This document shows positions 42,957-52,409 of a stretch of 64,000 nucleotides of DNA, in pieces. The notes below the pieces were generated by a model. That model was not told the origin of the DNA. It did not search any database and was given only the letters and a program-made list of their open reading frames with translations. The stretch comes from JBBRMW01 sp965246845 (GTDB taxonomy: Bacteria; Chloroflexota; Anaerolineae; Aggregatilineales; UBA2796): the NCBI GenBank assembly GCA_965246845.1, contig CBDFFR010000004.1, positions 62,001 to 126,000 of the forward strand, given 5' to 3'. The stretch's first letter is position 1. Each line of letters opens with the position of its first letter. The position numbers and the translations under genes are program-made.

Positions 42957-44375
42957 ATGTCCACCAAGACGAGGCGTAAAGACAACTATTATCTTCTGAG
43001 CCTCGGCTGCTCGAAGAACACCGTCGATAGCGAGAGCATGGCACAATTGCTCGATAACGCCGGGATGCGCGGCGTGACGGACGCACACCGTGCCGAAGTG
43101 CTGATCGTCAACACCTGCGGCTTCATCAATGCCGCGAAGGATGAGAGCATCGAAGCACTGCGCGAACTCGCCAGCGCGAAGAAGCCCGACCAACTGCTGA
43201 TCGCGGCGGGCTGCCTCTCGCAGCGCTACGGCGCGGAAGTTGTCGCGAAGGTCCCCGGCCTCGATGGGGTGATCGGCACGCGCCGCTGGATGGATATTGT
43301 GGACCTCGTGGGGCGGCTGCGCGCCCGCAAGCACCCGGAGCCGCTCTATCACCTGCCGACCGAAGCGGCCACCGTCGGCAGCGACGAACGCGGCGCGGCG
43401 CGCGTCAGCATTCAGGGCGCGAGCGCATACCTGAAAATCGCGGATGGCTGCCGCCGTCCATGCGCGTTCTGCGCGATTCCGCTAATCAAGGGGACCGCCG
43501 TCAGCCGCCCGATTGAGGCCGTTGTGCGCGAGGCGAAAGTCTTGCAAGCGCGCGGCGTGAAGGAAATCCTGCTCATCGCGCAGGACACGACCGATTACGG
43601 CTACGATTTGGGGATGAAAGACGGCCTCGCGCAGCTTTTGGAAACGCTCGTCGTCGCCGTGCCGGAAATCCCCTGGATTCGCGTGATGTATGCCTACCCC
43701 GGCTACGTGACCGACCGCCTGATCGATACGATGGCGCGCAACCCGCAGCTTGTTCATTATCTCGATATGCCGTTGCAGCACGGCAGCCGCGCGACTCTGT
43801 TGCGGATGCGCCGCCCGGCCAACCTCGATTGGGTCTACAAGACGGTCGGCAAGATGCGCGGCGCGATGCCGGACCTCGCGATCCGTACCACGTTCATCGT
43901 CGGCTACCCCGGCGAGACCGACGCCGAATTCAATGATCTGATGGGCTTCGTGCGCGACCTGCAATTTGACCGCGTAGGCGTCTTCAAATATTCACACGAG
44001 GAGAACACGCTCTCCGCCGACCAGCCGAACCCGGTCCCGGAAGAGGTCAAGGACGCGCGCTACAACGCGCTCATGGAAATGCAACAGGGTATCAGCCTCG
44101 CGCGCAATCAGGCGCTTGTCGGCAAGACGCTCCAGGTGCTGGTCGAAGGCGAGGGCGACGGCCTGACCATTGCGCGCAGCTATCGCGACGCGCCGGAAAT
44201 CGACGGCTACGTAATCATCGATGGCGAAGTGCCAGCGGGCGAAATGCTCCCGGTGCGGATCACGGGCGCGATGAATTACGACCTGACGGCAACGGTCGAT
44301 ATGGGCGGTCCGATGGTCATCCAGCCGGGCGTGGTGTATGGCGAGGGCGCGATCTCGCTGAATTCGATAAGCTGA
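42957..44375 (+). CDS. rimO: Ribosomal protein S12 methylthiotransferase RimO
   Basis: A 472-residue radical-SAM enzyme that methylthiolates an Asp of ribosomal protein S12. UPF0004 cluster ligands are Cys-18 (LGCSKN), Cys-54 (NTCGF) and Cys-86 (AGCLS). The radical-SAM triad is Cys-165, 169 and 172 (CRRPCAFC). A C-terminal TRAM domain follows (about 410-472). LGCSKNTVDSE distinguishes RimO from MiaB. ATG 42957 has a GGGG-rich site upstream; TACAAT at 42921-42926 may be the -10 box. Confidence 0.95.
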   Translation: MSTKTRRKDNYYLLSLGCSKNTVDSESMAQLLDNAGMRGVTDAHRAEVLIVNTCGFINAAKDESIEALRELASAKKPDQLLIAAGCLSQRYGAEVVAKVPGLDGVIGTRRWMDIVDLVGRLRARKHPEPLYHLPTEAATVGSDERGAARVSIQGASAYLKIADGCRRPCAFCAIPLIKGTAVSRPIEAVVREAKVLQARGVKEILLIAQDTTDYGYDLGMKDGLAQLLETLVVAVPEIPWIRVMYAYPGYVTDRLIDTMARNPQLVHYLDMPLQHGSRATLLRMRRPANLDWVYKTVGKMRGAMPDLAIRTTFIVGYPGETDAEFNDLMGFVRDLQFDRVGVFKYSHEENTLSADQPNPVPEEVKDARYNALMEMQQGISLARNQALVGKTLQVLVEGEGDGLTIARSYRDAPEIDGYVIIDGEVPAGEMLPVRITGAMNYDLTATVDMGGPMVIQPGVVYGEGAISLNSIS

Positions 44376-44377
44376 GG

Positions 44378-44794
44378 CTATGCTACTTGTAGCGTGCCGT
44401 CACCCGGCGAGTAGATATAAATGTCGGATTTGATACCCATTTCCTCGGCTTGAAGTTCAATCACTGGCGCTTGGTCAATATGTATTTCGCGGGAGGAACC
44501 TTGCGGCTCAAGATGCGCAATGAAAGTCGCAACGTACCCGTGCAGTTCCGTTCGCAAAGTATGTGCCGGACCGGGAACAGGAAGTCCATGCTCAAGTAAA
44601 TGCAGAATATACTTCACGCGAACATCGTACAATTCACGCCTGGCCTGCTCAATCGTTTCTCCCATCGCCGTACATCCCAATAATTCAGGGTTTTGTGCGA
44701 CGATAATGATCTCGCCACTAGGAAGTGCTTCTCTGAGGATTTGAGTTATGTAAGGTTGGTTCGCAAGTTGTTCGGCGCGAATCTCATTATTCAT
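44378..44794 (-). CDS. HicB-like antitoxin
   Basis: About 138 residues from ATG 44794. The region GEIIIVAQNPELLGCTAMGETIEQARREL is a HicB-type degenerate RNase H fold (P-x-L-x-G-x-x-x-G-E-T-x-x-E-A). The C-terminus SDIYIYSPGDGTL is not a recognisable DNA-binding helix-turn-helix. It overlaps hicA by 8 bases and lies downstream, the usual order for hicAB. The open frame extends upstream to 44899 within hicA. Confidence 0.75.
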   Translation of the reverse strand: MNNEIRAEQLANQPYITQILREALPSGEIIIVAQNPELLGCTAMGETIEQARRELYDVRVKYILHLLEHGLPVPGPAHTLRTELHGYVATFIAHLEPQGSSREIHIDQAPVIELQAEEMGIKSDIYIYSPGDGTLQVA

Positions 44795-45077
44795 CGGGTT
44801 GGTTCTCCTGCCTGGGCAATGCAGATTGAATTTGTTGCAATTGCTCCAATTTCTCGATGATTTTAACTGCATCTCTAAAATATACAGCAGGTAGATCATT
44901 ATGTCTTGGTAAAAAAGTGATGAGTTGTGAAAAGTCTGGATGGCTTATTTTATCGTGAGGACCATCGGTTTCAATTTTGAAGCCGTAACCGACATACAAC
45001 CGTTCGAGGTCCTGCCGCTTATGGTTATGAGGCGACGCTTTTATACTCTCCAGTAACTTCTTTGCTTTGCGAGACAT
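44787..45077 (-). CDS. HicA-like mRNA interferase toxin
   Basis: A 96-residue double-stranded-RNA-binding-fold toxin. The segment YGFKIETDGPHDKISHPDF contains the catalytic His of HicA in the SH-x-x-F context, and LPRHNDLPAVYFRDAVKIIEKLEQL is a typical end. It cleaves mRNA when free of HicB. The start fits the common MSRKAKKLLESI opening. Confidence 0.8.
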   Translation of the reverse strand: MSRKAKKLLESIKASPHNHKRQDLERLYVGYGFKIETDGPHDKISHPDFSQLITFLPRHNDLPAVYFRDAVKIIEKLEQLQQIQSALPRQENQPDE

Positions 45078-45089
45078 TTGTAAACCGGG

Positions 45090-45497
45090 CTATGCCCCGA
45101 CAGTTTTTACTTGAACGAGGTCAACTGCCAACGTACCCTTCAGATCATTATCCACCTGCAAGGAAAATTCATAACGTCCGGGATGTGGAAATGTGATTTG
45201 AAACAGCTTGACAATATGGTTAAGATTAATTGTTTCTCCTTCTTCCGAGATCGGTACGACCGCCTCAGTATTAATAGATTGAATGCGTATCATATCCTCA
45301 TCAACCAGATTGATCATCATCTTGAAATTGCGATTGTACTCATGCGGACTGGCTGACAATCTCGCAACGAGGCACATATCCGAATGAATGATCGGAAAAC
45401 TTGCAGCAAAGATTTTATTGAATATCCCCATAATATACAGCTTCCCATCTACAGTTGCGCTTGCATAGTCCGCGAGCAGCATAAAGTCCAAATTCAT
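45090..45497 (-). CDS. DUF6941-like hypothetical protein
   Basis: A 135-residue protein beginning MNLDFMLLADYA, followed by GKLYIMGIFNKIF. The rest is beta-rich, ending in FPHPGRYEFSLQVDN. This resembles the DUF6941 family of unknown function, whose members carry the same opening. ATG 45497 has AGGA 9 bases upstream; the frame opens at 45518. No link to the adjacent HicAB genes is evident. Lower G+C than neighbours. Confidence 0.65.
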   Translation of the reverse strand: MNLDFMLLADYASATVDGKLYIMGIFNKIFAASFPIIHSDMCLVARLSASPHEYNRNFKMMINLVDEDMIRIQSINTEAVVPISEEGETINLNHIVKLFQITFPHPGRYEFSLQVDNDLKGTLAVDLVQVKTVGA

Positions 45498-45551
45498 TTG
45501 TGCGTTCCTATTTGTCAATGATTAGCCAAAGCAATAGATTATAGCAAAGCT

Positions 45552-46721
45552 TTATTCTGAGGCGAGGCCGCGCTCACGCAAAAACGCTGCGACTGCCTCC
45601 GCGACTGCCTGATTACCGCGCGCGTTCAGGTGCATATCGCGCTCGTAATAGCCCTGCACGCCCGCGTCGGCCTGCGCCTTGAGCGCGTCGAACAAATCCA
45701 GACAGGTCAGCTTTTCGGCCTCGCAAAAGGCGCGCATTCGCATTCGCGGCGCGCTGATGCTATCAATGGCGGCCTGCCCCATGATCGGCGCGGTCTGCGC
45801 GCTCCAGACTTCCTCTTTGGTCGGCATGAGCAGCACGACGAGCGCCCCGCCGTAGCCCTCGATGGCCGTGCGCGCGTCGCGCAGCGCTGCGTAGGTCAGC
45901 GCCTCGCCTTCCTGATTACGCGGATTGCTCAGGTCGAACGCCTTGCGCACGTAGCCTTCACCAAACGCGAGGCGTACCGCGCCGCTGCTGAATTGATACG
46001 GGTCGATGAACTGCTCCACGCCCACGTCGCGCCGCAGCAGGGCGCTCGTGATTGCGTAAATGACGCTGTGTTCGCGCAGCCACACCGCGACGGGCGCGGT
46101 CGGAAGCGCGGGCGCTGTAGACGGCTCCGGTGGCGTCTGTGCCGTGCCGTTCAGCCCGGCGAGACCGTAATCGTCGTTGAAGTCGTTCCCGAAGAACTGC
46201 CAAAGCACCAGCTTTGGCTTGACGGGCAGCGCGAAGGTTCGCATGATGCGCAGATGCGCTGTGGTCCCGGTGACGGGCTGCCCCATATTCGCGATGTGCA
46301 ACCCGCTTTGTTTCGCGAGCAGGTCCACCCAGCAATCAGCGGCGGGCGTGAAACAGAAACTGAACGAATCGCCCAGCGCGGCGGCTTGCAGCGTCCCATC
46401 GGTCGGCTGAGGTGAACGGAAGCCAACCCGCCCGCCGAACCACGCAAAGGTACTCACCGGGAACGAGACGCCCGGACCCGCGAAGGCGGTTTCGTCGGTG
46501 ATGCCTGGGCGCGTCACGGTCTGGTAATCGTAGTCCGGCTGCCAGATCGGGGGCGGGACCAGCCTCGCATCGCTGAACGGCGTGACCCGCACGTCTTGTA
46601 ACGCGATTTGCAGGTTTTGCGGCAACGCACGATAGGCGACCCGCACGCCGATCTCCACAATGAGCAGCGCGACCAGCAGGCCGAACAAAACAGCGAAAAA
46701 CCGGGTAAGGCAGGATTTCAT
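45552..46721 (-). CDS. Membrane-anchored SGNH/GDSL-like hydrolase
   Basis: A 389-residue protein with one N-terminal membrane helix. The SGNH block I nucleophile is AALGDSFSF, block III is FFGNDFNDDY, and block V near the C-terminus is ERDMHLNARGNQ with the catalytic Asp and His. These proteins typically deacylate or acylate envelope polysaccharides. ATG 46721 lies 2 bases after the stop of the glycosyltransferase gene, which supports a shared envelope role; the frame upstream to 46961 only shadows that gene. Confidence 0.8.
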   Translation of the reverse strand: MKSCLTRFFAVLFGLLVALLIVEIGVRVAYRALPQNLQIALQDVRVTPFSDARLVPPPIWQPDYDYQTVTRPGITDETAFAGPGVSFPVSTFAWFGGRVGFRSPQPTDGTLQAAALGDSFSFCFTPAADCWVDLLAKQSGLHIANMGQPVTGTTAHLRIMRTFALPVKPKLVLWQFFGNDFNDDYGLAGLNGTAQTPPEPSTAPALPTAPVAVWLREHSVIYAITSALLRRDVGVEQFIDPYQFSSGAVRLAFGEGYVRKAFDLSNPRNQEGEALTYAALRDARTAIEGYGGALVVLLMPTKEEVWSAQTAPIMGQAAIDSISAPRMRMRAFCEAEKLTCLDLFDALKAQADAGVQGYYERDMHLNARGNQAVAEAVAAFLRERGLASE

Positions 46722-46723
46722 AC

Positions 46724-48502
46724 TCAACTGGTACGCACGAACAAAATTGGAAAGTTGAAGATCGCGACCGCGACCAGCAGCACCATCAGGCCACGAAACA
46801 GGCGCGGCGAGCGCTGCTCGAACCGCGCGAGGACCTGCCCGGCCAGCAGGCACAGCAGCGGAAAAATAGCCAAAAGATAGGTCGCCTTCGCGGTATCGGC
46901 ATCGAAGCTTGGGTAGCGAATCAGAAACCAGACGAAGCCCGCGAGCGAAGCGGCGATGCACAGAAAGAGCAGACTATAGCGGATATGCTGCGCCGTAAGG
47001 CCGCTGACCAGCGCGCGCACGGTCTGTATAGCCCCGAAGATGAATCCGGCGGCAAGCACCAGCGTCGGCACAGTCGAGACCAGATTGATCAATCCCGGAT
47101 ACGCAAGCGCATTTGGCGCGAAGCGGGCCGGGACGTCAGGACGCTGCAGATACCAGTACCCAAAATAATCGCCCCAGATTTCGGTGTAGAAAATGGGCAG
47201 CACTTCCCCATCATAGGCTGGGGTCAATGGATAGGTGAACAACCATCCGTTACCCGTTCCGGTGAAGAATTTCGCATGTTTCAGCTCTGGTGACACCTCA
47301 CGGTTGAAGGCGAGAATATTCCCGGTTTGCGCCGCCAGCGCGAGGTAGAACCAGCCGCTAATCAGCAGCGCGACCAGCGCACCCATCAGCCCCGGCACGA
47401 AGAGGCGCTTCGCGAGGTCGGTCCGCCGCACGAGTAGCAGGAGCCACCAAGCCGCCACCCCGATCAGCACGAGCGCCCCCCATTGTCGGCTCAGGAGCAG
47501 CAGCCCGCTAAAGACCCCAATCAGCAGCGCATCACGCCGCGTCGGTTCGCGCTCGCTCAGGCTCCATAGGTGATCGATCAACAGCAGCGAAAACAGGATA
47601 ACGAAAGGTTCGCCGCGCATGAACGAAAACGTCTTGTAGTAGACAGTCAGCATCCCCAGCAGGAACAATGCAACTGCGCGCGGGGTGCTGTTCTCCGGTT
47701 GCAAGCGCGCGCCAAGCCGCAGCAAAAGCAGTGTCACTAGTATCGAGACGACGATATTTTGCAACTGCCCGATCTTCGCCGCGATGGTTAAATCGGTATT
47801 CGTCAGGCGCAGGAAGAGTGCCGGAATCAGATAGGGCAGCGGCGGCGAAAAATATTCTCCCGACTCTTTCAGGGTGGGAATGCGGCCTTGTGCATATTGT
47901 GCGACATTCGCGATGTGGCCTTCGGAGTCGTAGCCGAGCGATGCGCTACCCGCCACGCCGTTGAACGCAACTATAGCATTCACAAGCAGGAACAACCCGA
48001 CCAGCAGCGGTTGAATTTTGCCTGACGCAGAAAACGCTGGCCGGATGCGCCTGCCAAACCGCTCACCGAGCCACACCAGCAGCGCATCGAGGCCGAAGCA
48101 CCACGCCGCAATCAGTAGCAGCGGAAACACTGTCAGGAGCGTATGCGTACGCACAGTCAGGAGCGCAAAAGGCGAATAGCGCTGGTCTGTGCCATCCTGA
48201 AAGAAAATCCTGAAAAACGGGTTGAAATATTGTTTGGTCAGGCAGCGCGACAGCTCACCCACGCCGGAAGTCGCGAATTCATCTGAATAAATGCCGGAAA
48301 TATGTTCGATATTCCACGACATTTCTACGCAGTCACCCGCCTCCCAGACGAGCGTGCGGTCCGCCCGAAAGATCATCGGAACGTCATTGAGCGTGGTCTC
48401 CACCGTGACAGGATGCGACGCACCGACGTAAATGCGGACGCCTACGACGAGCAGGATCGCGAACAGGATGAGCAATATTCCGGCAATTTTGCGGTAGTTC
48501 AA
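46724..48502 (-). CDS. Membrane glycosyltransferase (dolichyl/polyprenyl-phosphate sugar type)
   Basis: A 592-residue protein with roughly twelve membrane helices. The acidic loop with GYDSEGHIANVAQYAQGRIP and the following YFSPPLPYLIPAL matches GT39/GT83-like transferases that use lipid-linked sugars on the outer face of the membrane. The N-terminal 120 residues form an extracytoplasmic insert. It starts 6 bases after the phosphatase gene, so it probably belongs to the transcript of the partner-switching genes. Confidence 0.8.
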   Translation of the reverse strand: MNYRKIAGILLILFAILLVVGVRIYVGASHPVTVETTLNDVPMIFRADRTLVWEAGDCVEMSWNIEHISGIYSDEFATSGVGELSRCLTKQYFNPFFRIFFQDGTDQRYSPFALLTVRTHTLLTVFPLLLIAAWCFGLDALLVWLGERFGRRIRPAFSASGKIQPLLVGLFLLVNAIVAFNGVAGSASLGYDSEGHIANVAQYAQGRIPTLKESGEYFSPPLPYLIPALFLRLTNTDLTIAAKIGQLQNIVVSILVTLLLLRLGARLQPENSTPRAVALFLLGMLTVYYKTFSFMRGEPFVILFSLLLIDHLWSLSEREPTRRDALLIGVFSGLLLLSRQWGALVLIGVAAWWLLLLVRRTDLAKRLFVPGLMGALVALLISGWFYLALAAQTGNILAFNREVSPELKHAKFFTGTGNGWLFTYPLTPAYDGEVLPIFYTEIWGDYFGYWYLQRPDVPARFAPNALAYPGLINLVSTVPTLVLAAGFIFGAIQTVRALVSGLTAQHIRYSLLFLCIAASLAGFVWFLIRYPSFDADTAKATYLLAIFPLLCLLAGQVLARFEQRSPRLFRGLMVLLVAVAIFNFPILFVRTS

Positions 48503-48508
48503 TCGGCT

Positions 48509-51500
48509 TTAACTCGTTGTTTCCGGGTCGACGGGCAAACGTTCCGGGTTGAGCGGCGGCGTGCGCTCCTGCCGCTTGAGAATGATCAGCGTCAGGTCAT
48601 CGAACTGTGGTTCGCCGGAGGTGAACGCATCGACCTCGTGGACGATGTGACCCAGCATTTCGCTAGCGGGCTGCTGGTGCGCGGCGGTGGCGCTGCGCTG
48701 CATGGCAGGCACGCCATACTCCGCACCGCCCCGGCTGAGGGCTTCCGTCACACCATCGGTATAGGCCAGTAGCGAGTCGCCTTTTTCCAGCACCACACGC
48801 CTCGGCTCCAGCACGACCGGGTTGATCACACCAAGCGCGATCCCGCGCGCAGAAAGCTCCTCGACTTTGCCATTCGCGCGCAATAAGAGCGGCGGGTTGT
48901 GTCCTGCGTTCGCGTACAGCATTTCGCCAGTGATCGGGTCGAAAACGCCATACCAGACCGTAACGAACATCTCCGAACGGCTGTCGCTGATCAACAGTTC
49001 ATTCATGCGGGTGAGCGTTTCGGCGGGTAAATCGCGGCTATATGCTGCCGCGCGCAGGTTCGTCCGGCTCAGGACCATGAACAGCGCTGCTGGCACGCCC
49101 TTATCCGCGACATCCGCGATCACAACGCCCCACTTACCGCTTTTGAGCGGGATGAAATCATAAAAATCACCGCCGACCTGCCGCGCCGAACGGTAGAACA
49201 CAGCCAGTTCCCAGCCAGGCAGCGCGGGTAACTGCTGTGGCAGGAAGGATTGCTGGATGCCCTGTGCGACTTCGAGTTCACGGTCCATCGCCTGCCGCAC
49301 CAGCGAATCGGCTTGTAAGTTTGCGGCTTCGATAGCGAGCGCGGCCTGCTGCGCGGTCCCGACGAGGATATTGATCCGCCGGAAATCTTCCGCGCCCGCG
49401 AGGTTCGGGTGATCCACGATCATCGCGCCGACAAGCGCACCTTTTGCGTTGAGCGGCAGCACGAGGATCGCATCCGCATTGAAGACCCAGAGCGGTTGTG
49501 GCACGGCATATTCCATGCCCTGCCCGGCACTTAGCGGCTCCTGCGTGCTGGTCAGGCGCAGCATGAACGAATCGGAGACCGCCGGGATCACCAGCTCGAG
49601 GAATTGCTGTTCTGCATCCGCCGCGAGACCCGTCACCGCGCCGCCGGTGAAGGCGCGCCGCTCGGCGTCCCATTCCAGCACCGCGCAGAAGCCCGTTCCG
49701 ACCAGCATTCGGATCAGGCTGACGAGCGTATCCAGCGTATCGCGCAGGCTGCTGGCCGTGTTGATCGCCTCCGCGACGTTGAGCAGCGCGGTCGTGACCC
49801 ACTGCTCTTCCTGCTGCGCAGTGAAGGCCTGCGCGCTCTCGATGGCAAGCGCAGCCTGATTCGCGATGCCGCTGACCAGTTCGATTTTGCGGTCAGTCAG
49901 CGGTTCGGTCCCGGTGCGCTGGCCGATCAGCATCGCGCCCGTGATCTCGCCCTTCGCGTAGAGCGGGAGCAAGACCGCGCGCCCGACACGCGAGCTATCG
50001 AACGGGACCTGTGGCGGGAGCGGATTTTCGCGGGAGAGGACAATCGGGCGGCCATCGGCGCGCAACTGCACCAACGGCGGCCAGTCGCCATCCTGGAACA
50101 CATAGCCGCACAGCGCCTTCGCTTCGGAGTCCGTCACGCCTTCTATTTCAACAATGCGAAAATCCGTCGCGGAGCTGAGGAACACCGCGCACCACTCCAC
50201 GCCGACCAGTTCCGGCGTAATGCGCGCGACCGTCTCCAGAACCTCGTCGAGCGTGGTGGCGCGGCCTGTCGCTTCCGCAACCTTGAGCAGCGCCGAACTG
50301 ACCCACGCTTCCTCACGTTGACTCATGTAAAGTAGCGCGTTCGAGATCGCGACCGCCGCCTGTCCCGCGAAAGTATTGATGATCTCAACCTCTTCCGGGC
50401 TGAATCGATCTGGTCCGGTGCGGTCGATTGCCATGTAGCCGATCTGTTCCCCCGCGACGGTCAGCGGCACGGCAAGATGATCGTGCGCTACTTCTTCGCT
50501 TGGTCTATCCTGCCCTTCCATACGATGCAGCAGGTCGAAAATCGCGCTTTCAACACCGGGACCGACTTCCAGCTTCATATCCTGTACATTGGCGGTCGCG
50601 TGCTGCGCGCGGATCGCGCTGACCGTGTACTGTTTGCCCTCAATCAATGCAATCAGCGCGGCCTCGAACGCGACCACGCGCTCCAATCCCTGCAAAATCC
50701 CATCCAGCACGCTTTCCAGATCGAGCGAGGAGGCGATCACGAGGCTCACCTCACGCAGCGTCTCCGCGAGGATGCGGCGGCGCGTCTCCGAGGCGAACAG
50801 GCTGGCGTTGCGCAGCCCGACTGCAACCGTATCCGCGAGCGCCTGCATGAGCGTCAGGTCTTCGGCGTTGAAGGCGTCCGGCTGCGTGGATTGAATATCG
50901 AACACGCCGAGAATACGGTTCGCGATGCGGATCGGGACCGTCATTTCGCTGCGGCTATCCTCGACGCCCGGACCCGGCACATAATGCACATCCGTGAATA
51001 CTTCGCCGCTCACGAGCGGTTGCCCGTTGCGCGCCACGCACGGGATGAAGCCGTTGTCATCGAGGTGATAGGAGAGGCGGTCGAGCGCCCAGCGCCCGCT
51101 ATGAACCCCACTCCCGGCGCGGAACGCCACCCGGTCGCCGGAGCGCAGGAAGAGGTGAACGCGGTCGTACCCGAAATAATCCGTCACGAGGTCCACGACT
51201 TCATCCAGCAGATCATCGAGGTTGAGGATCGAGACGACTGCGCGCGAGGCATCGGCCAGCGCGTTGACCCGTTCGGTCTGCCGCCGCCCTGCATCGTAAG
51301 TGCGCGATTCCTGCATCGCGAGCGCGAGCTGCCCGGCCAGCGATTCGAGCGCGATTTCCGTATCGCTATTGAAGGCGTTGCTGCGGTCCGACTGCACATC
51401 GAGGATACCAAGGACACGCTCTTCGATGCGCAGCGGTACGCAAATTTCCGATGCGGTGTCATCCAGACCAAACGACGCAACATAGTTCGGGTTCTTCGTC

Positions 51501-52408
51501 ACGTCCGGCGCGTTGATGATCTGTCGCGTCGAGAAGGCGGTTCCGGTCATACCCTGCCCCGGCATCAGCGAGAGGTGTAGCGCTTCATAGGCCGGGCTGC
51601 TGCTCGCACCAAGCCGCACCAGATTGGAAACCGGATCGTAGATGAACAGGTTCACGACGTAGAATTGAAACGCGCGCTGGATCGTATTCACCGATTGATG
51701 CAGCAGGTCCGGGACGGTCTGCACCGTCGTGATTTCCTGCGTGATCTGGTTGATCAGGCGCAGTTGGCGGGCGCGTTCGCGGGTCTGCTCGAAAAGCTGC
51801 GCGTTGCGGATCGCGCCCGCCGCCTGATTCGCGAGGACAGTCAGCATTCGCAGGTTTTCCGCGTTGAAGGCATCCGGCGTATCGCTCTGCACCGCGATCA
51901 CCCCGATCACGTCCCCGGTCGCGATCAGCGGCGCAAACAACGCGGAGCGCGGCGGGTCCTGCGATTCGTAGGTCGGTTTGGCCGGGAGCAAGTCCCAATC
52001 GCGCTCGTAATCGCCGATGAGCAGCCCGGTTGCGCTCTTGCGGACATAACCAATCAGCCCTTCGGCGGCGCGTCCGGCGAAGCGATTGGCGGGCAGCCGC
52101 TCGCTATTGCGAATCCAGACCTTGACGGTGTAATCATCGCCATCGAACAGGCCAAGCTGGAAATTATGCGTGTTCACCAGCCGCGTCGATTGCTGGTAAA
52201 CGACTTCGCACAGCGCGTCCAGCTTCAATTGCACACCGAGGATCGCACGCCCGATGCCCGCCAGCCGTTCGATCTCGTCCTCGCGGCGCTGTGCCGCCTC
52301 CGTGAGCAACGCCGCCCGGCGCACGCCCTGCCGGAAGCCAACAAGCAACCCAAGTGCGAGCAACCCCGCGCCGATTAGCGCGATCAGGATAACGCCGAAA
52401 GGTTCCAC
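48509..52408 (-). CDS. Six-GAF PP2C (RsbU/SpoIIE-type) serine phosphatase
   Basis: About 1299 residues. One N-terminal membrane helix and a coiled coil are followed by six GAF domains (roughly 50-190, 215-365, 390-540, 560-700, 720-875 and 895-1050). A C-terminal SpoIIE phosphatase follows, with VGGDFYDFIPL, VVIADVADKGVPAALFM, YANAGHNPPLL and YTDGVTEA holding the metal-binding Asp residues. It should dephosphorylate STAS proteins encoded just upstream, linking sensed signals to an anti-sigma switch. GTG 52408 lies one base after the upstream stop; the frame opens at 52474. Confidence 0.9.
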   Translation of the reverse strand: MEPFGVILIALIGAGLLALGLLVGFRQGVRRAALLTEAAQRREDEIERLAGIGRAILGVQLKLDALCEVVYQQSTRLVNTHNFQLGLFDGDDYTVKVWIRNSERLPANRFAGRAAEGLIGYVRKSATGLLIGDYERDWDLLPAKPTYESQDPPRSALFAPLIATGDVIGVIAVQSDTPDAFNAENLRMLTVLANQAAGAIRNAQLFEQTRERARQLRLINQITQEITTVQTVPDLLHQSVNTIQRAFQFYVVNLFIYDPVSNLVRLGASSSPAYEALHLSLMPGQGMTGTAFSTRQIINAPDVTKNPNYVASFGLDDTASEICVPLRIEERVLGILDVQSDRSNAFNSDTEIALESLAGQLALAMQESRTYDAGRRQTERVNALADASRAVVSILNLDDLLDEVVDLVTDYFGYDRVHLFLRSGDRVAFRAGSGVHSGRWALDRLSYHLDDNGFIPCVARNGQPLVSGEVFTDVHYVPGPGVEDSRSEMTVPIRIANRILGVFDIQSTQPDAFNAEDLTLMQALADTVAVGLRNASLFASETRRRILAETLREVSLVIASSLDLESVLDGILQGLERVVAFEAALIALIEGKQYTVSAIRAQHATANVQDMKLEVGPGVESAIFDLLHRMEGQDRPSEEVAHDHLAVPLTVAGEQIGYMAIDRTGPDRFSPEEVEIINTFAGQAAVAISNALLYMSQREEAWVSSALLKVAEATGRATTLDEVLETVARITPELVGVEWCAVFLSSATDFRIVEIEGVTDSEAKALCGYVFQDGDWPPLVQLRADGRPIVLSRENPLPPQVPFDSSRVGRAVLLPLYAKGEITGAMLIGQRTGTEPLTDRKIELVSGIANQAALAIESAQAFTAQQEEQWVTTALLNVAEAINTASSLRDTLDTLVSLIRMLVGTGFCAVLEWDAERRAFTGGAVTGLAADAEQQFLELVIPAVSDSFMLRLTSTQEPLSAGQGMEYAVPQPLWVFNADAILVLPLNAKGALVGAMIVDHPNLAGAEDFRRINILVGTAQQAALAIEAANLQADSLVRQAMDRELEVAQGIQQSFLPQQLPALPGWELAVFYRSARQVGGDFYDFIPLKSGKWGVVIADVADKGVPAALFMVLSRTNLRAAAYSRDLPAETLTRMNELLISDSRSEMFVTVWYGVFDPITGEMLYANAGHNPPLLLRANGKVEELSARGIALGVINPVVLEPRRVVLEKGDSLLAYTDGVTEALSRGGAEYGVPAMQRSATAAHQQPASEMLGHIVHEVDAFTSGEPQFDDLTLIILKRQERTPPLNPERLPVDPETTS

Positions 52409-52409
52409 G

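Noticed and set aside
41306..45500. Defence island extending from the CRISPR genes through the toxin-antitoxin loci
   Set aside because: folD and rimO, both housekeeping genes, separate them; neighbourhood alone does not support one island.
50477..51580. 367-codon plus-strand frame opposite the GAF phosphatase
   Set aside because: Shadow frame; the minus strand carries clear GAF motifs throughout.
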